The notes under the pieces are model-generated. The model had not been told where the DNA came from. It was given only the letters and a program-made list of their open reading frames with translations, and searched no databases. Positions 32,090-39,785 of a stretch of DNA of 39,785 bases are shown here, piece after piece. The stretch is taken from NCBI GenBank assembly GCA_043756275.1, contig JAYURJ010000122.1, positions 1 through 39,785 on the forward strand, in the 5' to 3' direction. Source of the DNA: UKL13-2 sp043756275. GTDB taxonomy: Bacteria; Pseudomonadota; Gammaproteobacteria; Burkholderiales; Usitatibacteraceae. Made by a program: the position numbers and the translations under genes. Positions within the stretch are counted from its first letter, which is position 1, and every line of letters starts with the position of its first letter.

Positions 32090-33934
32090 TCAGCGACCGC
32101 GCATAAACAGCTTGTCGAGGTCCCCAATGGCAAACTGATACCACGTTGGCCTGCCGTGATTGCACTGTCCGGCGCGCTCGGTTTCTTCCATTTGTCGAAG
32201 CAACGCGTTCATCTCCGGAATGGTCAGCATGCGATTGGCGCGCACCGCGCCGTGACAGGCCATGGTGCTGAGAATTTCATCGCGTTGCTCCGTGAGCGCA
32301 CGCGACGCGCCGTGTTCGGCCAGATCATCCAGGAGTTCGCGCAACATCGCTGGTGCATCAAGGTTCGGGAGCATCGCCGGGACGGCGCGAATGGCGATTT
32401 CGCGCGTCGACAAAGTCCCCAAATCAAAACCCAGCCGCGCAAAAAAAGCGTGATTGTCGGCAATGAGATCAATATCGCGTTCGCCGAGTGGAACCACAAT
32501 CGGTGCAATCAGCGGCTGTGAGGCGAGTTGATTCAAATCGAGCTGACCTTTCAGTTTTTCGTAAACGATTCGTTCGTGCGCCGCGTGCATATCGACCAAC
32601 ACCAAACCGTTGGCGTTTTGGGCGAGCACGTAAATGCCGTGGAGTTGCGCGAGCGCGAAGCCCAGCAACGGAATATCGCCAGAATTAGTAAACTCATTAT
32701 CTGGTGCGGCTTCCAGGCCATTTTCGCCCTGTGAGGCACGCGGATATTGGACTTTGCCAACTTTATCTCCTGCGAGCTCACCACGAAGAGATTCGTAGAA
32801 CGCGTTCGGCTCCCGCGCGGTCATATTGCCAAATGAACCCTGCTGGCTCGGTCGAAATGGCTGCAATTGAGGCTGGGGTCTGCGCTCCCCATTGCCGCTA
32901 ATCCACGCCACTGGATCAGCCTTGGGCGCGACATCACCGCTGGGGCGCGCGAGCGCTTTTTGCAGCGCATGGAACACAAACTGGTGAACACCGCGCGAAT
33001 CGCGAAAGCGCACCTCCGATTTTGCGGGATGCACATTCACATCCACCATCGCCGGGTCGATGGATAAAAACAGTACGTACGCAGGATGACGATGCCCGTG
33101 CAGAATATCGGCGTAGGCACTGCGCACGGCATGCGTGAGCAACTTGTCGCGGACAAAACGGCCATTGACGAACAAATACTGCTGATCCCGCCCGGCGCGG
33201 GAATATCTCGGCAGTGCAACGGAGCCACTCAGGCTAAAGGCGGGATGTGGTTCGTCGATCGTCAAACTTGCTTCGGCAAAGGCATCACCGAGAATGGCAG
33301 CGATACGCGACCTCGAATCGCTCATCTGATGCTGCCAGAGCCGGCGTCCGTTGTGGCTAAGCGAGATCGCCACATGCGGCACCGACATCGCAATTCTGAG
33401 TGCGGCATCTTCACAATGACCAAACTCGGTGGCCTCAGTTTTCAGGAATTTGCGCCGCGCGGGGGTGTTGAAAAACAACTCTTCAGCTGTCACCACAGTC
33501 CCCGCTTCAAGCGCCGCTGGTTCGACTGGCGTGAGTGTGCCGCCAACGGCTTCGATCCGGCTGCCATGCGGTGCCGTTTGCTGGCGTGTGGTGATCGTCA
33601 GCCGCGAAATCGCGGCAAGGCTCGCCAGCGCTTCGCCACGAAAACCCAGACTCGCAACCCGCTCAAGATCGTCGAGTGAGCCGATTTTGCTTGTGGCGTG
33701 CCGCGCCAATGCCAGCGGCAAATCGTCGGCAGACATGCCCACACCGTCATCTGCAACACGCAACCGGCTGATACCGCCCTGCGTGAGTTCAATGTCAATC
33801 CGCATCGCACCGGCATCCAGACTGTTCTCAAGAATTTCCTTGAGTGCTGCAGCCGGACGTTCAACCACCTCGCCCGCGGCGATCTGGTTAATTAATAGCT
33901 CGGGAAGTACCCTGATTGCGGGATGTTCGGACAA
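32090..33934 (-). CDS. mutL: DNA mismatch repair protein MutL (endonuclease-motif type)
   Basis: 614 aa. The start is a TTG at 33934; no ATG or GTG fits before INQIAAGEVVERP, and no ribosome binding site is evident. GHKL ATPase motifs: ENSLDAGA, ADDGVGM, HATSKI, LGFRGEALASLAAIS. The linker (about 340-420) is disordered. In the C-terminal domain, residues 448-459 (DMHAAHERIVYE) match the DQHAx2Ex4E nicking-endonuclease motif; ACHGAVRA and CNHGRP, the other metal-site motifs, follow. This is the type found in bacteria without MutH. Confidence 0.96.
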   Translation of the reverse strand: MSEHPAIRVLPELLINQIAAGEVVERPAAALKEILENSLDAGAMRIDIELTQGGISRLRVADDGVGMSADDLPLALARHATSKIGSLDDLERVASLGFRGEALASLAAISRLTITTRQQTAPHGSRIEAVGGTLTPVEPAALEAGTVVTAEELFFNTPARRKFLKTEATEFGHCEDAALRIAMSVPHVAISLSHNGRRLWQHQMSDSRSRIAAILGDAFAEASLTIDEPHPAFSLSGSVALPRYSRAGRDQQYLFVNGRFVRDKLLTHAVRSAYADILHGHRHPAYVLFLSIDPAMVDVNVHPAKSEVRFRDSRGVHQFVFHALQKALARPSGDVAPKADPVAWISGNGERRPQPQLQPFRPSQQGSFGNMTAREPNAFYESLRGELAGDKVGKVQYPRASQGENGLEAAPDNEFTNSGDIPLLGFALAQLHGIYVLAQNANGLVLVDMHAAHERIVYEKLKGQLDLNQLASQPLIAPIVVPLGERDIDLIADNHAFFARLGFDLGTLSTREIAIRAVPAMLPNLDAPAMLRELLDDLAEHGASRALTEQRDEILSTMACHGAVRANRMLTIPEMNALLRQMEETERAGQCNHGRPTWYQFAIGDLDKLFMRGR

Positions 33935-34236
33935 AGGGTGTCTACATGAGAGTTGCCGGGAAAAACGAATATGCCGGATAAGAGACCCGACATCCCCATT
34001 CTACCGTGACCTGCGAAGTCACCAAAAGTACCGTCCGAGGGTGCTTTTCTGCCGGATTTGGGGCGACTCAACCCGCGCAACACCCGCGAATGACTTGACT
34101 GGCAAGCTTGCAAAGCTTATGGTTATCGAATAATAAACAGATACATAGAGAGCTTTCACAGAAAAGTTCTCGTTCGGAGAGTACAACTATCAACAGCGCC
34201 GCCCATCGGCACCGCTGTAGAAATGGAAACGCAAAA
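33935..34236. other. Divergent intergenic region between mutL and the GGDEF-EAL gene
   Basis: About 300 bp separating the mutL-miaA pair from the plus-strand c-di-GMP gene. It holds the promoter at 34095-34123. The open frame from 34108 upstream of the chosen GTG starts before the predicted transcription start and reads like noncoding sequence. I see no clear mutL promoter. Confidence 0.5.
34095..34123 (+). promoter_or_regulatory. Probable promoter of the GGDEF-EAL gene
   Basis: TTGACT (34095-34100), 17-bp spacer, TATGGT (34118-34123): a fair sigma-70 promoter. The spacer contains a perfect 10-bp palindrome, GCAAGCTTGC (34102-34111), which could be a repressor site. Predicted transcription start near 34130, leaving a leader of about 105 nt. 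Confidence 0.5.
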
Positions 34237-36690
34237 GTGGCATCCGTCGATCAATCTGCACCAGAACAGGACCTGTCCAAAGATTTTTCGCTCGCAGCCC
34301 ACGTCGCGTCGGATGATCGCGCTTTCGTCGCCAAGCATATTTTTTCTGAGCAAGTCAGGCTGTTGTACCGTTTTTCACTGGCCGGCTATCTAGCCGAATT
34401 GGTGGTGACCTTCCTGCTCGGCGCGCTGTTATGGAACGAGCTTGGCCAGCGTCCGGAATTATTTGCCTGGTTCGCCGCCGCGTTCACGCTGATGATCGCG
34501 CGCTACGGCTTGTACAAGTTTTTTATCAGTTCCAACCCGTCGCCGCCAACAATCGGGAAGTGGGAAACCGCGTTCATTGTTGGCAGTTTGCTGTTGGCGG
34601 TGCTCTGGGGTTTGATGGGTTCGGTTTTATTGCCAAAGACCGGCCCAACGCAGATGCCGGTCATGATGCTGGTCGCACTCCTCACCACCGGTGCCATGAC
34701 CTACTACTCCCCGAACCGGGACTTGTACGTCTATTACACGCTGTTGTCGCTATTGCCGATGGGCGTGATGACGTTAGGTTTCGGCGACCGTTCCGGTTCA
34801 CTACTTGGTGCGGTGATCATCGTGCTGGCCGGCTCCCTTATCGCAGTCCACAGCAAATTACACAAGGCGCTGCTTGATTCGCTCACCGCGCGCTTTGATA
34901 ACCTGCTTATCGGCATGCGTCTTAAAGAGGAAAAGCTTCGTGTAGAGCGCGCGCACGCGGCACTCGGTCAGGAAGTGGACGAGCGCCGCAAAGCCGAACG
35001 TGCCGAATTGCTGGCGCTACAACGTTTACGGCTGCACCTTGAGCGCACACCATTGGGTGTCATTGAGTGGGATATGGAGTTCCGCGTATCCACCTGGAAT
35101 CCCTCAGCCGAAGCGATCTTCGGCTATTCAGCAGGTGAAGTCATCGGCGAATCGGGCTATATGTTTGCCGAGGGAACGCAAGACAGCGAGCGCCTCGCCG
35201 CGATGTGGCTGGAACTGACGCAGGCCCCGGGCTCCACGCGGGCGACCCTCGCCAACAAAGTCAAACGCGGCGAGATTATTCATGCCGAGTGGTACAACAC
35301 ACCGCTCGTCGACAACGATGGCAAGATGATCGGCGTGGCCTCGTTGGTGCAGGACATCACCGAGCGGCTCAATACCGAACGCACCATTCATTACATGGCG
35401 CATCACGACACGCTGACTGGCCTGCCGAATCGGCGGCTGATGCAGGACCGCCTGAATCAGGCCATTCTGCAGGCACGCCGCAAACAAAAACACGTTGCCC
35501 TGCTGTTTCTGGATGTGGATCGTTTCAAGCTCGTCAATGACACCCTTGGACACGAGACGGGCGATTACGTATTGCGCGACATCGCCAAGCGACTGAATAA
35601 AGCCGTGCGCGAAGGCGATACGGTGTCGCGCGAAGGCGGTGACGAGTTTGTCATCATTCTGCCGGATCTGGACAAGCCCGAAGCGGCGCAACAGGTGGCC
35701 ACAAAAATTCTCAATGAATTGGCCAAGCCGATCGAAGTGTCCGGCCATGAATTGACCGTGACAGCCTCCATCGGTATTTCGCATTACCCCAACGATGCCA
35801 CCGACGTGCAGCAGCTTTTGAAACACGCAGATTCGGCGATGTATCAGGCCAAGGACGCGGGACGCAATACGGCGCGCTTTTTCACCAGCGACCTCAATTT
35901 CCTGCTCTCAAAACGGCTCGAAGTGGAATCACGTTTGCGCCGTGGTATCGAGCGCAACGAATTCTTCCTGCGTTACCAGCCGCAGGTGGATGTGATTAGC
36001 GGTCGCATCGTGGGCGTCGAAGCGCTGGTGCGCTGGAATGACCCACAGAACGGCGAGATTTTCCCGAAAGACTTCATTTCCATTGCCGAAGAGCTAGGCC
36101 TGATCGTACCGCTTGGCGAATGGGTTTTTCGCACCGCCTGCAAACAGATCAAGGCGTGGGATCAGGAGGGCTACCGCGACGTTGTCGTGTCGGTGAATCT
36201 ATCACCACGACAGTTTGTCTCGCGAAAGCTTTTGCCGTCGATGAAGCTGGCGCTAATGGAAACCGGCATTGATCCGTCGCGGATCGATCTGGAAATCACA
36301 GAATCCATCGCCATGCGCAATCTCGAGCAAAGCATCGAAATCCTGACCGAGCTCAGGCGCATGGGCGCAACAATTTCAGTCGATGATTTCGGCGTCGGCT
36401 ATTCGTCGCTTGGGCAATTGCGCCGCCTGCCTGCGCAAACACTCAAGATCGACGGCAGCTTCGTTTCTCAGATACCGGATGACGCGAATAGTTGCTCGAT
36501 CACTGAAGCGATCATCGCGATGGCCAAGCGGCTCCATTTGCGCACCGTTGCCGAAGGCGTTGAAACAGAAGCGCAACTTCAATTCCTACGCGCCAACGGC
36601 TGCGATGCCTATCAGGGATACTTATTCGCCAAGCCACTGACGGCGGTTGAAATCACGGCGATGTTCAAAACGCAACGAGCGGCGGCCTGA
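34237..36690 (+). CDS. Membrane-anchored PAS-GGDEF-EAL cyclic-di-GMP protein
   Basis: 817 aa from a GTG at 34237, chosen because the likely promoter lies after the longer TTG start at 34108 and GGAA is upstream. Six transmembrane helices (about 42-210), a short coiled coil, a PAS domain (about 265-385: LGVIEWDMEFRVSTWN), GGDEF (467-471) and EAL (595-597). The diguanylate cyclase looks active and has the product-inhibition site RxxD (458-461) five residues before GGDEF. The phosphodiesterase has its metal and catalytic set: EAL, NLSPRQF, ITES, DDFGVGYSSL, LKIDGSFV, EGVET. So it may make or degrade c-di-GMP depending on the PAS/membrane signal. It interrupts the conserved amidase-mutL order on the opposite strand. 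Confidence 0.95.
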   Translation: MASVDQSAPEQDLSKDFSLAAHVASDDRAFVAKHIFSEQVRLLYRFSLAGYLAELVVTFLLGALLWNELGQRPELFAWFAAAFTLMIARYGLYKFFISSNPSPPTIGKWETAFIVGSLLLAVLWGLMGSVLLPKTGPTQMPVMMLVALLTTGAMTYYSPNRDLYVYYTLLSLLPMGVMTLGFGDRSGSLLGAVIIVLAGSLIAVHSKLHKALLDSLTARFDNLLIGMRLKEEKLRVERAHAALGQEVDERRKAERAELLALQRLRLHLERTPLGVIEWDMEFRVSTWNPSAEAIFGYSAGEVIGESGYMFAEGTQDSERLAAMWLELTQAPGSTRATLANKVKRGEIIHAEWYNTPLVDNDGKMIGVASLVQDITERLNTERTIHYMAHHDTLTGLPNRRLMQDRLNQAILQARRKQKHVALLFLDVDRFKLVNDTLGHETGDYVLRDIAKRLNKAVREGDTVSREGGDEFVIILPDLDKPEAAQQVATKILNELAKPIEVSGHELTVTASIGISHYPNDATDVQQLLKHADSAMYQAKDAGRNTARFFTSDLNFLLSKRLEVESRLRRGIERNEFFLRYQPQVDVISGRIVGVEALVRWNDPQNGEIFPKDFISIAEELGLIVPLGEWVFRTACKQIKAWDQEGYRDVVVSVNLSPRQFVSRKLLPSMKLALMETGIDPSRIDLEITESIAMRNLEQSIEILTELRRMGATISVDDFGVGYSSLGQLRRLPAQTLKIDGSFVSQIPDDANSCSITEAIIAMAKRLHLRTVAEGVETEAQLQFLRANGCDAYQGYLFAKPLTAVEITAMFKTQRAAA

Positions 36691-36718
36691 AGTTCAACCC
36701 CCGCTGCGCGCTGTACTT

Positions 36719-38404
36719 CTAGGCACGCGCAATAGGCGGATTCTTGGCGAAGTAGCGCTTGATCCCATCTGAAATCGCTTCGGCCATTTTGTTTTGGTAG
36801 CTTGGGTCGCGCAGCTTTTTTTCCTCGTCCGGATTCGAGATAAAGGCGGTCTCGATCAGAATGGATGGAATATCGGGCGCCTTAAGCACCGCGAAGCCTG
36901 CCTGCTCAACACTCCCTTTGTGCAGTCGATTCACCTCACCCAACTCTGAGAGCACGAGCTTACCGAGTTTAAGGCTGTCGTTGATCTGCGCCGTCTGCGA
37001 AAGGTCTAGCAATGTGCGCGCAAGAAATCCATCCTTCACATTCAAGTTCACGCCGCCGATCAGGTCGGCTTCGTTTTCGCGATTGGCCAGCCATTTCGCC
37101 GCCGTTGATGTTGCACCGCGTTCGGACAACGCAAACACCGATGATCCGTTCGCCTGCGGGTGAATAAATGCATCTGCGTGCACGCTCACAAACAGGTCAG
37201 CCCGCAGGCGGCGCGCGCGCTGCACGCGTTGCTCGAGCGGTACAAAAAAATCTGCGTCACGGGTGAGCGCGATGCGGAAACCGGCATCATCGTGGAGCCT
37301 GGCCCGTAGCAATTTAGCGATCACCAGCACAATATCTTTCTCGCGCGTGCCGCGTCGTCCGATTGCACCCGGATCTTCACCACCATGGCCGGGATCAATC
37401 ACCACAATGATTGGTCTGGGCTGTTTCTTGCCGCTTGCAATCGATGGTGATTTGGTCGATTTTTCCGGAGGCAACTTGTCAATACTCGAATCGCCCGCGC
37501 TGGTGGAACTTCCCCCCTTTGCGGGCGCTGTCGAGTCCGCCAATTTCTTGTTTTGTTCTGGCGGTAGGGCAAGGCCGTCTTTGCGCGGCCTGGAGGCAAT
37601 AATTGCGGAACTCTTCGTTGACAGTGCATCCAACGGAGCATCATTTGGTTGGCCGTGTTGGTTGCCTTTGCCAAAGTCGGCGACATCATTGTTAAGCAGC
37701 GCCAGCATCGGGTCACTCGGCTTGGCGGGGTAAATGTCGAGCATCAGCCGATGCCCAAATTCTCCCGCTGGCGGCACGGCAAATACTTGTGGCTTCACCT
37801 CCGTGCGCAGATCAAGCACCACCCGGATAACGTTGGTGCGATTAATGCCGACGCGCACTGACTGGATGTAGGGGTCATTCGCGCCGACCCTGGCGGCGAG
37901 TTCTTTCAGCGCCGGTCCGAGTTCAACATTCTCGATGTCGATAACCAGACGCTCAGGGTCCTTTACAAAAAAGTGCTGGACTTTGAGCGCGGTTGGCGAT
38001 TCAAACGTGACACGGGTGTATTCGTTTGCCGGCCAGACACGAGCGGAAGAAACTTTAGTGGCAGCGTCGGCGTCGCGCGCAAGCAGTGGCGACAACATCA
38101 AGGGCAGCGAAAAAAATAACCTGCGCGAGAGCTGGGAGGGATTCGCGCTTGATTCAACCGTTACGCGGTGAATATGGGTGGGGGTATGCCCAGCGTTGTC
38201 GGAAAGGCGCTGGTTAGCGTCGCCAACATCTGCCGCCCCCGCGCTGACATCGCCTCCAGATTCGCTTCCCGACCGAGGCTTGGTGTCGATTTCAGCGTAA
38301 TCCTGAGATCCGGCAGAGGCAATAATTCCCCGGCCTTCTCCGGCCACTCCACCAGACAAATATTTGTCTCGTTGAAGAGATCGCGAAATCCAGCTTCTTG
38401 CCAT
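36719..38404 (-). CDS. amiC: N-acetylmuramoyl-L-alanine amidase (AmiC-like, AMIN domain)
   Basis: Cleaves the peptide from muramic acid during daughter-cell separation, in the periplasm. From the ATG at 38404 the frame has 561 codons, but the first 80 overlap tsaE and are not family-like. A twin-arginine signal follows: SRRLFF (93-98), a hydrophobic stretch, then cleavage near ADA. An AMIN domain (about 117-225) targets the septum; after a low-complexity linker, the Amidase_3 domain (about 335-555) has the zinc ligands in DPGHGGEDPG, REKD, SVHADA and the Glu in IETAFISN. No ATG, GTG or TTG lies between residue 20 (GTG) and the hydrophobic core, so the true start is unclear. Confidence 0.92.
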   Translation of the reverse strand: MARSWISRSLQRDKYLSGGVAGEGRGIIASAGSQDYAEIDTKPRSGSESGGDVSAGAADVGDANQRLSDNAGHTPTHIHRVTVESSANPSQLSRRLFFSLPLMLSPLLARDADAATKVSSARVWPANEYTRVTFESPTALKVQHFFVKDPERLVIDIENVELGPALKELAARVGANDPYIQSVRVGINRTNVIRVVLDLRTEVKPQVFAVPPAGEFGHRLMLDIYPAKPSDPMLALLNNDVADFGKGNQHGQPNDAPLDALSTKSSAIIASRPRKDGLALPPEQNKKLADSTAPAKGGSSTSAGDSSIDKLPPEKSTKSPSIASGKKQPRPIIVVIDPGHGGEDPGAIGRRGTREKDIVLVIAKLLRARLHDDAGFRIALTRDADFFVPLEQRVQRARRLRADLFVSVHADAFIHPQANGSSVFALSERGATSTAAKWLANRENEADLIGGVNLNVKDGFLARTLLDLSQTAQINDSLKLGKLVLSELGEVNRLHKGSVEQAGFAVLKAPDIPSILIETAFISNPDEEKKLRDPSYQNKMAEAISDGIKRYFAKNPPIARA

Positions 38405-38715
38405 TCTTCAGGCTCGCCGAAGCGATAAAAATCAAAGTGATACAAGTTTAACTTAGAAACTACATAAAGTTCAACAAGGGTATAAGTTGGGCTTTTTACC
38501 CTTCCTGAAAAGCCCAGTCCACGGAGCAATCCTCGTGACAAGGTGGTCTTGCCGGCACCCAGATCGCCGGATAAATAAATCAGCGCGCCGCGTTGGTCAT
38601 TTTCCAGTCGCTTTTCTAACGCACTCCCCAGCGCCGCGCCGAGCGCCAGCGTCGCGCTTTCGTCAGGAAGCGATAAAAGCAAATTGTCGGAAGGTTTCAC
38701 GCTCGAATGGATCAC
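38161..38715 (-). CDS. tsaE: tRNA t6A37 synthesis ATPase TsaE
   Basis: 184 aa. Partner of TsaB/TsaD in making threonylcarbamoyl-A37 of tRNA. Walker A GDLGAGKTTLSRG (50-62), SPTYTLVE, and NLYHFDFYRF with LVEWPEKA, all family marks. The C-terminus (about 25 residues) is longer than usual. tsaE next to the amidase and mutL-miaA is conserved in proteobacteria. Divergent from queG with 11 bp between start codons, so their promoters must lie inside each other's coding region or further away. Confidence 0.96.
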   Translation of the reverse strand: MIHSSVKPSDNLLLSLPDESATLALGAALGSALEKRLENDQRGALIYLSGDLGAGKTTLSRGLLRGLGFSGRVKSPTYTLVELYVVSKLNLYHFDFYRFGEPEEWQEAGFRDLFNETNICLVEWPEKAGELLPLPDLRITLKSTPSLGREANLEAMSARGRQMLATLTSAFPTTLGIPPPIFTA

Positions 38716-38726
38716 GCTAAACTCAA

Positions 38727-39785
38727 ATGATGACGCAGCCAGCCACTCTTGATTTCACGCAGCTCGCCACCGAAATCAAAACATGGGGTCGCGCGTTGGG
38801 CTTTCAGGAAATCGGTATCAGCGACACCGAGCTCACGCTCGAAGAAAACTATCTGCAGCAATGGCTTCATCAGGGCTTTCAAGGAGACATGGATTATATG
38901 GCGCGCCATGGCACCGCGCGCAGTCGGCCCGGGGAACTTGTGCCGGGCACGATACGGGTGATTTCGGTCAGGCTCAATTACCAGCCGCCCGCCGCGCGGG
39001 ACAGCTGGGCGACCATGGACGATCCGGACGCCGCGTTCATTTCCCGTTATGCGCTGGGGCGGGATTATCACAAAGTATTACGCGGCAAGCTGCAAACACT
39101 CGCGACCAATATTGAACAGAAAACGGGTGCGTTCCAATACCGCGTGTTTACCGACTCCGCCCCCGTGTTAGAAGTCGCGCTCGCACGAAAGGCGGGCCTG
39201 GGTTGGCGCGGCAAGCACACACTGCTGCTCACGCGCGAAGCCGGTTCATGGTTTTTTTTGGGCGAGCTTTACACCAATCTTCCGCTACCGGTCGATGGCG
39301 CCGTGACCGAACACTGCGGCACCTGCACAAAATGCATCGACATCTGTCCGACCAAAGCCATCATCGCGCCGTACAACCTGGATGCGCGGCGCTGCATTTC
39401 TTATCTCACCATCGAACACAAAGGATCGATTCCATTAGAGCTGCGGCCACTGATGGGCAATCGGATTTATGGCTGCGATGATTGTCAACTTATTTGCCCG
39501 TGGAATAAATTTGCCACCGCGACCGGTGAGAGTGATTTTGCAGTGCGCAACGGGCTCGATGATGTGACGCTGGTGGAGCTATTTTTGTGGAGCGCGGAAG
39601 ATTTCAATCAGCGTCTTGAAGGCTCACCGATCAGGCGCATCGGGCACGAGCGATGGCTGCGCAATATTGCAGTGGCGTTGGGGAATGCGTTGGTGACATC
39701 CAAAACGCCTGATGCCGTGACGCGAATTACTTCAGCGCTGACGGGACGAATGGATCATCCATCCGAACTGGTGCGGGAACATATG
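38727..39785 (+). CDS. queG: Epoxyqueuosine reductase, 3' end outside the window
   Basis: 353 codons, open to the window edge; a full protein is about 370-380 aa. The start is ATG-ATG at 38727 or 38730. Reduces epoxyqueuosine to queuosine in tRNA using cobalamin and two [4Fe-4S] clusters. The cluster ligands are visible: CGTCTKCIDICPT (about 197-209), a lone Cys in ARRCISYL, and GCDDCQLICPWN (about 251-262). FTDSAPVLEVALARKAGLGW is the conserved N-domain motif. Divergent from tsaE, as in many proteobacteria. Confidence 0.96.
   Translation, partial: MMTQPATLDFTQLATEIKTWGRALGFQEIGISDTELTLEENYLQQWLHQGFQGDMDYMARHGTARSRPGELVPGTIRVISVRLNYQPPAARDSWATMDDPDAAFISRYALGRDYHKVLRGKLQTLATNIEQKTGAFQYRVFTDSAPVLEVALARKAGLGWRGKHTLLLTREAGSWFFLGELYTNLPLPVDGAVTEHCGTCTKCIDICPTKAIIAPYNLDARRCISYLTIEHKGSIPLELRPLMGNRIYGCDDCQLICPWNKFATATGESDFAVRNGLDDVTLVELFLWSAEDFNQRLEGSPIRRIGHERWLRNIAVALGNALVTSKTPDAVTRITSALTGRMDHPSELVREHM

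Noticed and set aside
32080..32133. Longer miaA start at a TTG inside mutL
   Set aside because: The extension overlaps mutL and makes the protein longer than the family; the ATG at 32079 fits.
31931..32521. 196-codon plus-strand frame opposite miaA/mutL
   Set aside because: Antisense to two genes with intact catalytic motifs.

Overview
The window looks like the chromosome of a betaproteobacterium (my inference). The evidence is gene order and protein type: rppH/proS, exbB-exbD-lpxK-trm112-kdsB-adk, tsaE-amidase next to mutL-miaA, an endonuclease-type MutL, and a short-form exosortase system with an IPTL-type sorting signal. Most of it is housekeeping. Two accessory blocks are set into it: an exosortase locus (about 2.1-4.3 kb) and an aryl-polyene-like biosynthetic cluster (about 8.2-20.2 kb). 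I see no rRNA, tRNA, insertion sequence or CRISPR array.

Layout. 1-70 is the start of rppH (minus, cut by the window edge), divergent from proS (217-2004). 2126-4257 (minus) holds a DUF3494/ice-binding-like secreted protein ending in an IPTL-CTERM tail, the matching exosortase (XrtH type) and a small membrane protein overlapping it. 4643-8135 (plus) holds a TetR regulator with an operator inside its own promoter, an alpha/beta hydrolase and an acyl-CoA synthetase. 8167-20185 (minus) is one long run of tightly spaced genes: acyl carrier protein, COG4648 membrane protein, adenylation-dehydratase fusion, LpxL-like acyltransferase, LolA-like carrier, MMPL exporter, ketosynthase, chain-length-factor-like protein, hotdog dehydratase, ketoreductase, a broken flavoprotein gene joined in frame to a MipA/OmpV gene, and a family 2 glycosyltransferase. 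Together they would activate and elongate an aryl starter on an ACP, reduce and dehydrate it to a polyene, and move the lipidated product to the outer membrane. The set is smaller than the canonical aryl polyene cluster.

A bidirectional terminator (20439-20467) separates the cluster from hppA, a K+-independent proton-pumping pyrophosphatase with an Ala/Pro-rich tail. After a small DUF4124 protein comes a minus-strand run: exbB, exbD, lpxK, trm112, kdsB, adk and a pyrophosphate-dependent phosphofructokinase that overlaps adk by 4 nt. HppA, Adk and PPi-PFK close together suggest a PPi-based energy economy. xseA and a dodecin (plus) follow, then a terminator shared with miaA. miaA-mutL and amidase-tsaE (minus) are split by a GGDEF-EAL protein on the plus strand. 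The window ends inside queG.

Most notable: the DUF3494/XrtH pair, the in-frame flavoprotein remnant ahead of MipA plus a possible orphan C-terminal tail behind it, the ApeH-ApeI-type fusion, the leaderless TetR autoregulation design, and an amidase with a twin-arginine signal but no canonical start codon near it.
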